NCBI GenBank assembly: GCA_030447805.1
Contig: JAUJOE010000002.1
Location: 310,001-374,000 of the forward strand
Reading direction: 5' to 3'
Length of the DNA: 64,000 bases
From: Nocardioidaceae bacterium
Lineage (GTDB): Bacteria; Actinomycetota; Actinomycetes; Propionibacteriales; Nocardioidaceae
The number at the start of each line of letters is the position of its first letter. The stretch's first letter is position 1. A program made the position numbers and the translations under genes. Positions 19,479-29,330 of this stretch are shown in pieces. The notes beneath the pieces were generated by a model. It saw nothing but the letters and a program-made list of their open reading frames with translations, did no database searches and was not told the DNA's origin.

Positions 19479-21290
19479 TCAGGTGAGCGGATCTGCAGAA
19501 GCCGGCTGGCCAAGTCGCCAGGCGGCGTTGATGAGCCCTACGTGCGAGAACGCCTGGGGGTAGTTGCCGAGCAGCTCCCCGGTGTCCGGGTCAGCTTCCT
19601 CCGACAGCAGTCCGAGGTCGTTTGCGTGGTCGGTCGCGCTGCGGAACCATGCCCGCGCTCGCTCCTGCTCGCCAGCAAGCGCGAGGCACTCGACGAGCCA
19701 GTACGTGCAGATCAAGAAGCCGCTCGGGTCGTCGGCCCACCGGCGTACCAGCCCGCCCTTGCCGAGCCGCTGCTCCACGGCGTCGATGGTGGCGCGCATC
19801 CGGTCGTCGGTCGCGGGCAGGAACCCGACGAGGGGAAGCATCAGCACTGAGGCGTCGAGCTCGTCGGACTCGAAGGCGCCGGTGAAAGCCTGGGCCTCGT
19901 CGCTCCAACCGCGGTCCAGGACCGCGGCACGTACGTCGTCGCGGGCGGTTGCCCAGCTGTCCGGATCGGCCGCGTCGCCGAGCATGGGTGCGAGCTTGGT
20001 GGCCCGGTCGAGGGCGACCCAGCACATCACCTTGGAGCTGACGTAATGCCGCTGGGTGCCGCGCGCCTCCCACATGCCGGCGTCCGGATCCTGCCAGCTG
20101 TCGACGGCGCGGTCGGCGAGGGCCACGAGCAGCTGCCGGGTAGGCCCGGCCAGCTCCCCGAGCTGGTCGCGCAGCAGGTGTGCGGCGTCGAGCACCTCAC
20201 CCAGTACGTCGAGCTGCTTCTGCTCCCACGCCGCGTTTCCGACCCGGACCGGTGTGCTACCGCGGAAGCCGGACAGGTGCTCCAGCACGTGCTCGGTGAG
20301 GTCGCGCTCGCCCTCCACGCCGTACATGATCTGGATGAGCTCGTCGCGCACGTGACCAGCGCTGCCAGACAGCCAGTCGAACAGCCGAGCCGGCTCGTCC
20401 GGGCAGGCGGCTATCCACAGGGCGCGGACGGTGAGGCTGAGATCTCGCAGCCACGCGAAGCGGTAGTCGAAGTTCAGCTCGCCGCCCAGCTGCTCCGGCA
20501 GCGACGTGGTGGCGGCGGCCACGACAGCACCCGAGGGGCCGAACGTCAACCCCTGAAGCACCAGCGCACTGCGGCGTACGTCGTCGGGGAAGGCACCGTC
20601 GTAGGTGGTGTGCAGCGCCGACCAGGACTCCCAGCCGGCCAGGGTGTCCTCGATGCTCGGTTCCCCACCGGGCCCGGGTCGAGGCCCGTAGGACGGCTGG
20701 TAGCTCAGCCGCAAGTCCACAGTCTCACCAGCCGCGACCGAGAAGTCCGCGTGCACCAGCCCGTCGGAGCAGACGAACTCAACCGGCCCGGTGCAGCTGA
20801 GCTGAACTGGGCCGCCGTCGGCCTGCACGCCACCTTCGACGCTGGTCAGGTGTGGCTCGGTGCGGCCGTACTCCATGCGCGGTGCCAGCTCCGTGCGCAT
20901 TGACACAGTCCCGGAGAGTCCCTCGACCCGACGGAGCAGCACGTGTGGACTCTCGCGGCCGATGTCGTGGCCGCGGGCACCCGGAGCCAGCGCCAGCCCG
21001 TCGGTGACGGCGACGTCGCCGCCCGACGTACGAAACACTGTCCGCACCACGAGGCTGTCTCCGACGTACTGACGCTCGGACGCGAAGTCGTCGGTGGGAC
21101 TAAGCGACCAGTGGCCGGCTTCGGCGTCGAGGAGGCGGCCCAGCACAGACGGGGAGTCGAAGCGCGGCACGCACCACCAGTCGACGGACCCGGCCCGGTC
21201 GACAAGCGCGGCGGAGTGGCAGTCGGAGAGGAAGCCGTAGTCCGCGATGGCGGCGCCCTTGTCGCCATCCCCCTCTCTGGGGGTGTTCAT
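19479..21290 (-). CDS. Glycoside hydrolase family 15 protein (trehalase/glucoamylase-like)
   Basis: IADYGFLSDCHSAALVDRAGSVDWWCVPRFDSPSVLGRLLD ... LNFDYRFAWLRDLSLTVRALW. Confidence 0.92.
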   Translation of the reverse strand: MNTPREGDGDKGAAIADYGFLSDCHSAALVDRAGSVDWWCVPRFDSPSVLGRLLDAEAGHWSLSPTDDFASERQYVGDSLVVRTVFRTSGGDVAVTDGLALAPGARGHDIGRESPHVLLRRVEGLSGTVSMRTELAPRMEYGRTEPHLTSVEGGVQADGGPVQLSCTGPVEFVCSDGLVHADFSVAAGETVDLRLSYQPSYGPRPGPGGEPSIEDTLAGWESWSALHTTYDGAFPDDVRRSALVLQGLTFGPSGAVVAAATTSLPEQLGGELNFDYRFAWLRDLSLTVRALWIAACPDEPARLFDWLSGSAGHVRDELIQIMYGVEGERDLTEHVLEHLSGFRGSTPVRVGNAAWEQKQLDVLGEVLDAAHLLRDQLGELAGPTRQLLVALADRAVDSWQDPDAGMWEARGTQRHYVSSKVMCWVALDRATKLAPMLGDAADPDSWATARDDVRAAVLDRGWSDEAQAFTGAFESDELDASVLMLPLVGFLPATDDRMRATIDAVEQRLGKGGLVRRWADDPSGFLICTYWLVECLALAGEQERARAWFRSATDHANDLGLLSEEADPDTGELLGNYPQAFSHVGLINAAWRLGQPASADPLT

Positions 21291-21359
21291 CGCAGCACCG
21301 GCAAGCGCACGGGCTGACTGTACCCCGTGGTACACCCAGTGCGGCGGTCGAGGCGTCCC

Positions 21360-21983
21360 TTAGTCCGGTCCGCGCCCTTCCCTGGGAGGCGGCGACTGCG
21401 ACCGTAAGTAGACCACGGCTGCCTCCACGGCTGCCCGCATCGGGCGCACCTCGCGCTTGACGGATGAGAGAAGGTAGCCACCCTGGACGATCGCGAGAAG
21501 GGCTTCGGCTAGCGCGGCGGGGTCTGCGGTCTCCTTGAGCTCACCGCTACGTTGCATGGCCGCAAGCGCCGCCGCCCACGCGGACTCCCAGCGGTTGAAC
21601 GCATCGGCGGCGCTGAGCCGTAAGGGCTCACCTTGCTCTACGACCTCACCCGCTATCGATCCCAACGGGCAACCGTGCAGGCCCAACTGGCTCTCGTGGG
21701 CCTCGATCAACGTCTGGAACCAGGTGTCGATCCCGTCCCACGAGTCGAGCGCGAAGCGGCTCTGAGCCTCGAGGATGCTGTCGAGTTGGTGTGCCAACAC
21801 CTCGGTGATGAGGGCGTCCTTGGCGGGAAAGTAGTGGTAGAACTGGCTCTTCCCGGTGCCGGACGCAGCCAGGATGTCGTCGACGGTGGTCATTCCGACG
21901 CCGCGTTCGTACATCAGCCTGGCAGCCGCCGAGACGATCCGCGCCTTGCTATCCCGGCCCCGACGGGTGGTTGGTTCAGGCAC
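21360..21983 (-). CDS. TetR/AcrR-family regulator
   Basis: KARIVSAAARLMYERGVGMTTVDDILAASGTGKSQFYHYFPAKDALI. Confidence 0.9.
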   Translation of the reverse strand: MPEPTTRRGRDSKARIVSAAARLMYERGVGMTTVDDILAASGTGKSQFYHYFPAKDALITEVLAHQLDSILEAQSRFALDSWDGIDTWFQTLIEAHESQLGLHGCPLGSIAGEVVEQGEPLRLSAADAFNRWESAWAAALAAMQRSGELKETADPAALAEALLAIVQGGYLLSSVKREVRPMRAAVEAAVVYLRSQSPPPREGRGPD

Positions 21984-22094
21984 GGTTTCGCGGCCTCGCG
22001 TCGAAGACGCCGGCCGTCTTTCCGGATGAGCCACTAGGCACGGTCTCAACGTACCGCCGAAACGTTCGCGGCGGGTACGGACGAGTTGTGGCGG

Positions 22095-23249
22095 CTACAG
22101 GGCAGCCCCAAGCGCTTCGAGAAGCCGCGCAACGTCGTCGTCGGTGTTGAACACGTACGGCGACACGCGCAGGCTCTCGCCGCGCACGCTGACGTGCACA
22201 TTCGCCGCTGCCAACGATTGGACAACTGCACCGGGGGATCCGGCGGGCAGTCTGAGCCCGACGATGTGACTGGCGTGCGGCTTGGCGTGCACCGACAGAC
22301 CAAGTGCCGCGGCGCCGTCGACGACCGCGGCCGTCAGCGGTTCCACGGTCGCGGCGACGCGCTCCACCGACCACTCGACCACCGTCTCAAGAGCGGCAAC
22401 CGCCATCGGCACGAGCACGAAGTTGCTCGCCTCTCCGCCGTCGAAGCGGCGAGCACCGGGCCGGAACGCGTCGGTGTACGACGTCAGGTTGGCGAAGTCC
22501 TCGCTTCCCTCACGGCCAGCCCAATGCTGCTCCAACGGCCGCCAGTCGCGGCAGTGCGGCGCGGTCCACGCATACCCGAGGCTGTAGGGACCAAGCAGCC
22601 ACTTGTACCCCGCTGCCACCACCATGTCGGCGCCGATGTCGTCCACCTGAAGTGGCAGCACGCCAAGTGACTGGGTCGCATCCACGACGAACGTTGCACC
22701 GGCCGCCCGTGCCGCCTTTCCAACCATCTGGATGTCGATCAGCGCGCCCGTCATGAAGTGACAGTTGGGTACTGCGACGACGGCCGTTCGTTCGTCGATC
22801 GACTCGACCACCGCGGCCGTCCAGTCGCCGTCGGTCGGACGCCCCACGGCGACAACTGTCGCGCCCGACCGCTGCGCGAGGTCGCGCCACGGATACACGT
22901 TCGACGGGTACTGGTCGGCCAGGATGACGATGCGGTCCCCAGCAGACGCTGACACGTTCGCCGCCGCGGTGCTCAGCGCGTAACTGGCCGCGGGCACCAC
23001 CGCCACGCCGTCGGGGTCACCGTGGATCAGCTGTGCGAACAGCGTGCGCAGCCGTTCGAGATCGTCGAAGAAGTCCGCCGGGCCGATCCTCCACGGCCGC
23101 TGCTTGCCCTGCACCGCAGCCATCCCCACCTCGGTCACCCGCCGAAGCTGTGGCGACATGTATGCGCAGTTCAGATAAGCGACGTCGTCGGGGATGTCGA
23201 ACGCGTCGCGTTGCGTCGGCAGCGGCTCCTGGGTGCCGGCTCCCAGCAT
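22095..23249 (-). CDS. Class-V aminotransferase (PLP-dependent, cysteine-desulfurase-like)
   Basis: AYLNCAYMSPQLRRVTE ... VVDATQSLGVLPLQVDDIGADMVVAAGYKWLLGPYSLGYAW. Confidence 0.88.
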   Translation of the reverse strand: MLGAGTQEPLPTQRDAFDIPDDVAYLNCAYMSPQLRRVTEVGMAAVQGKQRPWRIGPADFFDDLERLRTLFAQLIHGDPDGVAVVPAASYALSTAAANVSASAGDRIVILADQYPSNVYPWRDLAQRSGATVVAVGRPTDGDWTAAVVESIDERTAVVAVPNCHFMTGALIDIQMVGKAARAAGATFVVDATQSLGVLPLQVDDIGADMVVAAGYKWLLGPYSLGYAWTAPHCRDWRPLEQHWAGREGSEDFANLTSYTDAFRPGARRFDGGEASNFVLVPMAVAALETVVEWSVERVAATVEPLTAAVVDGAAALGLSVHAKPHASHIVGLRLPAGSPGAVVQSLAAANVHVSVRGESLRVSPYVFNTDDDVARLLEALGAAL

Positions 23250-23522
23250 CTCTTGCACAGATTCTCCGTTTCGACTGACTGGATCAGGGGCGTGGAGTGG
23301 AGTCGGGTGCTGTTCATCGCCACCGATGTACGCAGGTATCTTGCCCCGCTCACGCGTTCGTGCGACAGGGGGTCTCCCCGGCCGAGCTTCGCTGCGGCCC
23401 GAGATCACCGCAGCCATCAAGCGCAGTACTCCCAGGACGGAGCAAGCCGGTCAAACGCGAGTTCTGGACGGTGTGTCACATATTTGGCTACGATCAGTTC
23501 CGGCCGACTGGAGGGTGAACCG

Positions 23523-24917
23523 ATGCGCGTACCTGTTGGGCTGGCCTTGGTGGCCGCAATTCCACTGCTTGGGGCCTCGGCCGTCGCCGTAGGGTCTGAT
23601 GAGCACGACCACGCCGTGCACGACGCCTCGGGCAACCCCATGGCGGTTGGGGTCGAGCAGAACGTCAAACACGTGGACCACGACGGTGGGGCGACGGGCG
23701 GCCACGTGGTCGCCGAGGCAGGACGCCTCTACGTCGGGGCGTACGGCGAGGGCTTCCGCATCTTCGACCTCTCCGAGCCCGCAAACCCGCGGCAGATCGG
23801 TGCCTACCTGCCCGGAAACCGCACTGACGCCGTACCTGACGCGGCGGTTTACGGCAGGGACGGGTCGAAGCGGCACTTCGCCGTGCTCAACGGCACCCGG
23901 CGCAATACCGCCACCCAGGAGACCCGGACCGACCGGTCGGAGTTCTTCGACGCGACCGACCCGGCCAACCTGGTCAAGCTGGCGGAGTTCGTCGGCCCGG
24001 AGCACGGGGAGGCGCACAACGGCGACATCATTGACAGCCGGCGGCTGTGGCTTCCCTCGGGTGGGAGCGGCGTCAGTGGAGACGGTCGCTACGGTCTGCG
24101 GATCTACGACATCCGGCCGCTGATCAAGACGCCCATTGGACGGTGCCAACCGCAGGCTGCGGACAACCCGTGCGCACCGGTGCGAATCTTCAACGGAAAC
24201 CCGGTGATGCTATGGGAGGACTCACCCTACCGGGGTGACAAGCCGGTGGGCGCGCCCTTCACGCACACCCACGACATCACGACGTACCCCAACTACCCGG
24301 TCAAGCAGGCCGACGGGACCACCGCTCTCCGCGACATCATCCTGCTGGCGGAGGGCGGGAGCTACGCCAACGAGGCCGGCAACACGGGCAGCACGTTCGT
24401 CATCGACATCACCGATCCCAGCAACCCGGTCGTCATGCTGCGGTGGTTGCACGAACGCGGTGCCTCCCATCACCCGATCCGCTACCACCACGAGGCGCAG
24501 TTCCTCGACAGTCACCCACGGGTCATGTTGGTGGCCGACGAGGACCTCCACCACCCGTGCGGCGAGGACGACGGCGCCGACACGGTCGACACCGCCGGTG
24601 GCGGCGTGGTCGCCGTACGCCTCAGTCCCAAGCTCACCCGGGCAACCGAGCTGAGCGAGTGGTTCATCCCGGCGGACACGCCCGCGCCGGTCTGCTCGGT
24701 GCACGTGTTCTCGTCTCGCGGCAGCCTGGTGGCGTTCGGGTCCTACAACGCCGGCGTGCAGGTGGTCGACTACTCCAAGCCGAGCGCGCCGAGGCGCGTG
24801 GCACAGGGCATCGAGCCGGGTACGACGGCCTGGGGCGCCTTGTGGAGGCGCGACCTCATCTACGTCGGCGACATGGCGAGAGGACTGGACACCTTCCGCT
24901 ACACCGGTCCCGACTGA
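23523..24917 (+). CDS. Secreted LVIVD-repeat-like beta-propeller protein
   Basis: Signal peptide MRVPVGLALVAAIPLLGASAVAVG; repeated (F/V)DxxxPxxP motifs FDLSEPANPRQIGAY, FDATDPANLVKLAEF, IDITDPSNPVVMLRW. Confidence 0.75.
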   Translation: MRVPVGLALVAAIPLLGASAVAVGSDEHDHAVHDASGNPMAVGVEQNVKHVDHDGGATGGHVVAEAGRLYVGAYGEGFRIFDLSEPANPRQIGAYLPGNRTDAVPDAAVYGRDGSKRHFAVLNGTRRNTATQETRTDRSEFFDATDPANLVKLAEFVGPEHGEAHNGDIIDSRRLWLPSGGSGVSGDGRYGLRIYDIRPLIKTPIGRCQPQAADNPCAPVRIFNGNPVMLWEDSPYRGDKPVGAPFTHTHDITTYPNYPVKQADGTTALRDIILLAEGGSYANEAGNTGSTFVIDITDPSNPVVMLRWLHERGASHHPIRYHHEAQFLDSHPRVMLVADEDLHHPCGEDDGADTVDTAGGGVVAVRLSPKLTRATELSEWFIPADTPAPVCSVHVFSSRGSLVAFGSYNAGVQVVDYSKPSAPRRVAQGIEPGTTAWGALWRRDLIYVGDMARGLDTFRYTGPD

Positions 24918-24933
24918 AGGGCTAGCCGAACGC

Positions 24934-25908
24934 GTGTCCGCCCGGCACAAGGTCTGGACCACGATCGGTGTGGTGCTGCTGCTGGGCTTCGCCAGCAGTG
25001 TCCGGGAGGACGACGCCAGTCCGCCCGGCTCAGCGGCCCCAGCGACAGCAGAGCCACCGGATGGCGCTGAGTCGGCGACCGTCACGGTGACGACGACCGT
25101 CCCGCCTGGGTCCCGGTCACCGTCACGCTCGCCCAAGACGGCCAAGCCCCCCAAGAAGGTGGCGCCACCGTCGGAGAAGCCAAAACGGCCAAAGCCGAAG
25201 TTGCCCAAGCCAGTGAAGTCCTCACCCCGCGGCGTACCGGCTGGTGCACAAGCCGCAGTTGTGCTGTCGATCGCCGACGGCGATACCCTCCACCTGCGCG
25301 GTCAACGACCTGGCAGAGTTCTGCGCTCGACGACGGACACCGCCGTGCGCCTGCTCGAGATCGACACCCCCGAGACAGTGGACCCGTCTCAGCCGGTGGC
25401 TTGTTACGGGCCCGCGGCAAGCGCGGCACTGGGTCGGCTGGCTCCGCCCGGGTCGAAGGTGTGGGTACTGCCGGACCAGCAGCGCGTTGACCCGTACGGC
25501 CGGCTACTGCTGTACCTGTGGTCCAAGGACAAGGCGGGGTCGACGTTCGTCAACCTGTCACTGGTGCGCGGCGGGTTCGCGAAGGCAGTGCTGTATGAGC
25601 CGAACGACAGGTACATCAACACGATGCGCCGGGCCGAGAGAAACGCCCGTGCAGCCGATCGAGGACTGTGGGGGCACTGTCCTTCGTTCGGGGCGCCACT
25701 GAGCACGCCCTCACCGAAGCCGTCGCCGCGCCCCTTCACGCCGCAGAGACCTGCGAGCGGAGGTCGGTGTGCCTCTGGTTACAACCCCTGCGTTCCGCCG
25801 TATCCGCCCGATGTGGACTGTGCTGACGTCGGGCAGCCGGTCCGCGTCACCGGAAGCGACCCGCATGGGCTTGACGCCGACGGCGATGGCCACGGCTGCG
25901 ATTCGTGA
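24934..25908 (+). CDS. Secreted thermonuclease-family (SNase-like) protein with C-terminal excalibur calcium-binding domain
   Basis: AVRLLEIDTPET, GPAASAALGRLAPPGSKVWVLPDQQRVDPYGRLLLYLW; C-terminal DCADVGQPVRVTGSDPHGLDADGDGHGCDS. Confidence 0.9.
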   Translation: MSARHKVWTTIGVVLLLGFASSVREDDASPPGSAAPATAEPPDGAESATVTVTTTVPPGSRSPSRSPKTAKPPKKVAPPSEKPKRPKPKLPKPVKSSPRGVPAGAQAAVVLSIADGDTLHLRGQRPGRVLRSTTDTAVRLLEIDTPETVDPSQPVACYGPAASAALGRLAPPGSKVWVLPDQQRVDPYGRLLLYLWSKDKAGSTFVNLSLVRGGFAKAVLYEPNDRYINTMRRAERNARAADRGLWGHCPSFGAPLSTPSPKPSPRPFTPQRPASGGRCASGYNPCVPPYPPDVDCADVGQPVRVTGSDPHGLDADGDGHGCDS

Positions 25909-25984
25909 TGGTCGTGCGGGTGGCCGGACAGCACGGATGTCCAGGTCTACGACAGGCAGCGGTGGTCCGCTAATGGCATAGCCA

Positions 25985-26446
25985 TCACCAGTCGGGATGC
26001 CAGAACCAACTCGCTTGAGCGACGATGGCTGACCGTGCCGCCTTGCTTCTCTGTCCTCCACCGAGGGTGAACACCACGGCGTGCCATGGCCGTTCGTGGC
26101 GAGGATCATGCATCACACCCTGTGGCACGGGCTGATTTCCCTTCGTGTGCAGCCCTCGCAGCGCTGCCACCGGGATCTCGGCTAGCCCCGCGCCCGGGGA
26201 AAAGTCACTCAACAGAACATCAACATCGCCGCTCTCGGCTTCCCAGATCGACTTCAAGGCGACAGAGGCGCAGAAATCTGCCAGGCCCCAACCCTTGCAC
26301 TTGTCCAGGGACTGATCCTGGAACGCGTGGCTTTGGATCACCTCACCGGTGAAGAACCCGGCCTGGACGACGCGTAGTACAGTTTCTGTGTCGGCGATGT
26401 GGAGGGGATCGTCAACGAGCGGTCTTGGAGTAGGGCTGTCAGCCAT
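25985..26446 (-). CDS. Uncharacterised protein, 153 aa, last gene of a tightly packed cluster
   Basis: Start overlaps the upstream gene stop by 8 bp; MADSPTPRPLVDDPLHIADTETVLRVVQAGFFTGEVIQSHAFQDQSLDKCKGWGLADFCASVAL... Confidence 0.65.
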   Translation of the reverse strand: MADSPTPRPLVDDPLHIADTETVLRVVQAGFFTGEVIQSHAFQDQSLDKCKGWGLADFCASVALKSIWEAESGDVDVLLSDFSPGAGLAEIPVAALRGLHTKGNQPVPQGVMHDPRHERPWHAVVFTLGGGQRSKAARSAIVAQASWFWHPDW

Positions 26447-26954
26447 CGACCGGGATCAGGGGCGAGCCGTGGCCGAGGCGCCAGGCCCACTTCTCGATCC
26501 CGTCCGGCAGATTGTCGATCGGGCCTTCCCACTCCACCCCGCCGCGCTGGTAGGCGTAGACGCTAACCTGGCCACCGGCATCGATCTCGATCTGCAGTTC
26601 CACCGATTCGCGACGGAACTCGGCAGCGATGCCCCCTTCACCAGCCGGGCTCAACATCGGCATCGGGGTTCCCTCGAATATGGGGTCCTCCAGCAGGAAG
26701 CCCAAAGCGTTCACCGCCTCGTGGCTGATTGAGGCCCCAACTTCGGTCAGCAGATAACGGACGCGAGCAGCCACCTCAGGTAGCCAGTTGGCGGGACGCT
26801 TGAACATGGGCCGGAGGTTCGCCTGCCAAATGCCCTGCGATGACGAGGCAACTGTCAGGTGTGACCGAACCTCTTCTTCTCGCAGGTCGACACCTAGCCC
26901 GTGTGACCAAGCCGACGCGCTCTCCGCATACTCCACGGTCATTGTTGTCCCCAT
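26439..26954 (-). CDS. Uncharacterised protein, about 170 aa
   Basis: Start overlaps the end of the TIGR04255-like gene; MTVEYAESASAWSHGLGVDLREEEVRSHLTVASSSQGIWQANLRPMFKRP. Confidence 0.65.
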   Translation of the reverse strand: MGTTMTVEYAESASAWSHGLGVDLREEEVRSHLTVASSSQGIWQANLRPMFKRPANWLPEVAARVRYLLTEVGASISHEAVNALGFLLEDPIFEGTPMPMLSPAGEGGIAAEFRRESVELQIEIDAGGQVSVYAYQRGGVEWEGPIDNLPDGIEKWAWRLGHGSPLIPVDG

Positions 26955-27781
26955 GCCTCTCGTGCCGCATCACTAGTGATGCTGAGGAACGTCTCGACGA
27001 TCGTCTTGCGTCCTCGGTTCAAGAAACCTAGCAGGTCGCCATCGCTGGGCGGCGCTCCCCGCACCGTCAATTCAAGCACGAGGATAGGTGCAGGCTCCGG
27101 GCCCGGACCGACAAAGCCCGGTGTCACCGAGACGTGCAGGCGCCCCTCGGGGACCTCTTCGCTGGGGGGGATGAGCGACTGAGAGCGCCAACTGATCTGC
27201 TCTGGGAGCGTTCCGGACGCACTCGGGATCCGGACGCCGGGCAGCACGCTCTCAATTTCTGCGTGTGTACCCCACACGCCTCCGATTGGCCGGATGTGAT
27301 TGATGTACGTGACCTCGCACTGGCTTGGTACGACCGCGTGCCCATGCTCCTCCATCCATTTCGACACAGTTGCCCAGTGCTTAGCGAATGCCTGACGACG
27401 AGCCCGCCACCGAGGATAGGACGCAACAACTGGATTGTGTTCACCTTGAACCTGGGCCCGCCAGTTGGCCGCGAACCAGTCCGCCTGGACCTGCAGCAGA
27501 TCGTTCCCTGACTCCGAGATCAGCCAGATCCGTGGAAGCGGCGGCGCTGATTGAAATGCAAACTCGAAGGCCCAAGACCCCGATCCACCGAAGGCTTCCG
27601 TGGGCGGCTCGTATCTCGCTTGTTGCTCAAACCTCGGGAACTCATCACGCCATAGAGAGTTTCGAAGAGTGCCCAGCGAGAGGAAGAGTTCCAGGGGCAT
27701 CGCGGAAAACCGCACCGATGTCACGACTTCCGCGACGGGAGGGGACGAGAAGGAGACGATGTCATCGGGGCTGGTGGGCAC
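26939..27781 (-). CDS. TIGR04255-like family protein
   Basis: FSSPPVAEVVTSVRFSAMPLELFLSLGTLRNSLWRDEFPRFEQQARYEPP and overall 280-aa architecture; family call by eye. Confidence 0.65.
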   Translation of the reverse strand: MPTSPDDIVSFSSPPVAEVVTSVRFSAMPLELFLSLGTLRNSLWRDEFPRFEQQARYEPPTEAFGGSGSWAFEFAFQSAPPLPRIWLISESGNDLLQVQADWFAANWRAQVQGEHNPVVASYPRWRARRQAFAKHWATVSKWMEEHGHAVVPSQCEVTYINHIRPIGGVWGTHAEIESVLPGVRIPSASGTLPEQISWRSQSLIPPSEEVPEGRLHVSVTPGFVGPGPEPAPILVLELTVRGAPPSDGDLLGFLNRGRKTIVETFLSITSDAAREAWGQQ

Positions 27782-27904
27782 GTCCTCAGGATAAGGGCGT
27801 GCGCCAGCGAATTGGCGCCGATATCGATCCTCTCGATCGCTTCACTTCGGTACCAGTCTCCAAGTATCCACCCTTCGAGGTATGGGGGACCTCCTCCAAC
27901 CAGG

Positions 27905-28849
27905 TCAACCAGCCCCGGCTGCTCGGGCGATGAACTGCACGAGCGCACCGACGGACGCAGACAGCCCAGCGTTGCCAGCCTTGGAAGCGATGCCCTTCAA
28001 CCGTCCGCCGCTGCTCTCGATCACGGCGATGTTGGGCTCCGGGTTGGTCGCCTCGGCCTGGATGACGTCGAGGTAGGTGAGGAAGTACGCCTGCTCGGCG
28101 GCTGGCACGTCGCCGGCCGACTCGCGCACATCCTGAACCAGCGCAAGCAGCGTCCCAGCGTCGAAGCCCTGGTTCTGTGTCTGTGTGACGTTGGTGCCGA
28201 TGCCGACCTGCCCCGACACCGGCGCGTTGAAGCGTGTCACGAACTGCTCAACGCCGCCGCGCTGAGCGGACGCCCAAGCCGTCAGTGAGCCGTCGAAGTT
28301 CTCCACCACCTCCTCGCCCAGCGGCTCGATCGCGGCGCTGAGGACGGGAGCACCCCATCCTCCGCTCCCCTTGATGAGGCCCCTTGCTTTGAGGTGCTCA
28401 CCCGTATCAGAGATCTCCTGATCGGTGAAGGGGTCGCCCTCGAAGTGGCCGCGCGGGTCCTCCTTGATGCGCTCCAAGATCGGGGAGTGCACGCCCTCTC
28501 GCTTCTGCTGATACAGCCAGTCGAGCAGTGCTTCCCGAGCGGCCACGGCACGCGCTTTTGCGTTCGAGCGTCTGTCCCGCCGTGCACGCAGGACGGTGAT
28601 GCCGCGTTCGGTGACCTGGGCGCTTGATGATCGCAGCCCACCCAAGCCCCCATTGACGCGGATGAGGCCGCTGCTCTCCAGTGCGGCGACGGCGGCTTCC
28701 AGCGCGTCGCTGTCCAGGGGCTCTGGCTGTGCGTCAGCGAACGCCGAAAGCCGGGGGATCGCCGCACCCCGCGTTGACTCGTAGATCCAGTCCAGCAGTG
28801 CGAGTTGCAAAGCCTCGTCTCGGCGGGACGTCCATCCTCGGTCGTTCAT
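27905..28849 (-). CDS. Uncharacterised 314-aa protein: two winged-helix-like repeats, short beta-rich linker and helical C-terminal domain
   Basis: Two similar N-terminal segments (LQLALLDWIYESTRGAAIPRLSAF / REALLDWLYQQKREGVHSPILERI), then APVSGQVGIGTNVTQTQNQGFDAGTLLALVQDVRE. Confidence 0.7.
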   Translation of the reverse strand: MNDRGWTSRRDEALQLALLDWIYESTRGAAIPRLSAFADAQPEPLDSDALEAAVAALESSGLIRVNGGLGGLRSSSAQVTERGITVLRARRDRRSNAKARAVAAREALLDWLYQQKREGVHSPILERIKEDPRGHFEGDPFTDQEISDTGEHLKARGLIKGSGGWGAPVLSAAIEPLGEEVVENFDGSLTAWASAQRGGVEQFVTRFNAPVSGQVGIGTNVTQTQNQGFDAGTLLALVQDVRESAGDVPAAEQAYFLTYLDVIQAEATNPEPNIAVIESSGGRLKGIASKAGNAGLSASVGALVQFIARAAGAG

Positions 28850-28950
28850 GTCCCCCCTGAGTGGGTTAGGTGTGATCTATTGACCGAGGCTAAAGGGTGG
28901 CCCCGACACCACGCTGAACCCGAACGCCGCGACTATTGACCAGCGACGCG

Positions 28951-29330
28951 TTACTCCTGGAACGCCGGGTGCAGCGTGCTGGATTCAGCGACCTCGTAGA
29001 CATTGTGGAAGTCGAAGTTCTCGAAGTTGATCCCTTGAATCACAGGCCGCCCGGTAACTGGCCTTGACGACTGTCTCCTCGGCTGAGTTGCCGGGTTGGG
29101 CCTCGACGGGCTGACGCCACACGACCTCCGGCACACCGCGTCGAGGGTCATCGCGGCGCTTGCGTGACCGAGCATCCGTTGCACCGCTTCCACATTGGCT
29201 CCGGCTTCGACAGCGAGGCTGGCTAGAGTCATCGAACAGTTCGGGGTACACGATTGACCGGGTGGCAGACCGGCTCGACCCAGCGTGGCTCGCTGTGCCC
29301 TCGAACGTCGCCCAACCGGTCGTCAGGTGA
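28951..29330. pseudogene. Scrambled remnant of a tyrosine recombinase (phage integrase) C-terminus
   Basis: Minus strand LASLAVEAGANVEAVQRMLGHASAAMTLD and, in a separate frame upstream, VYPELFDD; plus strand 29269-29337 VADRLDPAWLAVPSNVAQPVVR*. Confidence 0.7.

Noticed and set aside
20046-20903. 285-aa plus-strand ORF inside the GH15 gene
   Set aside because: Antisense shadow ORF with no recognisable domain.
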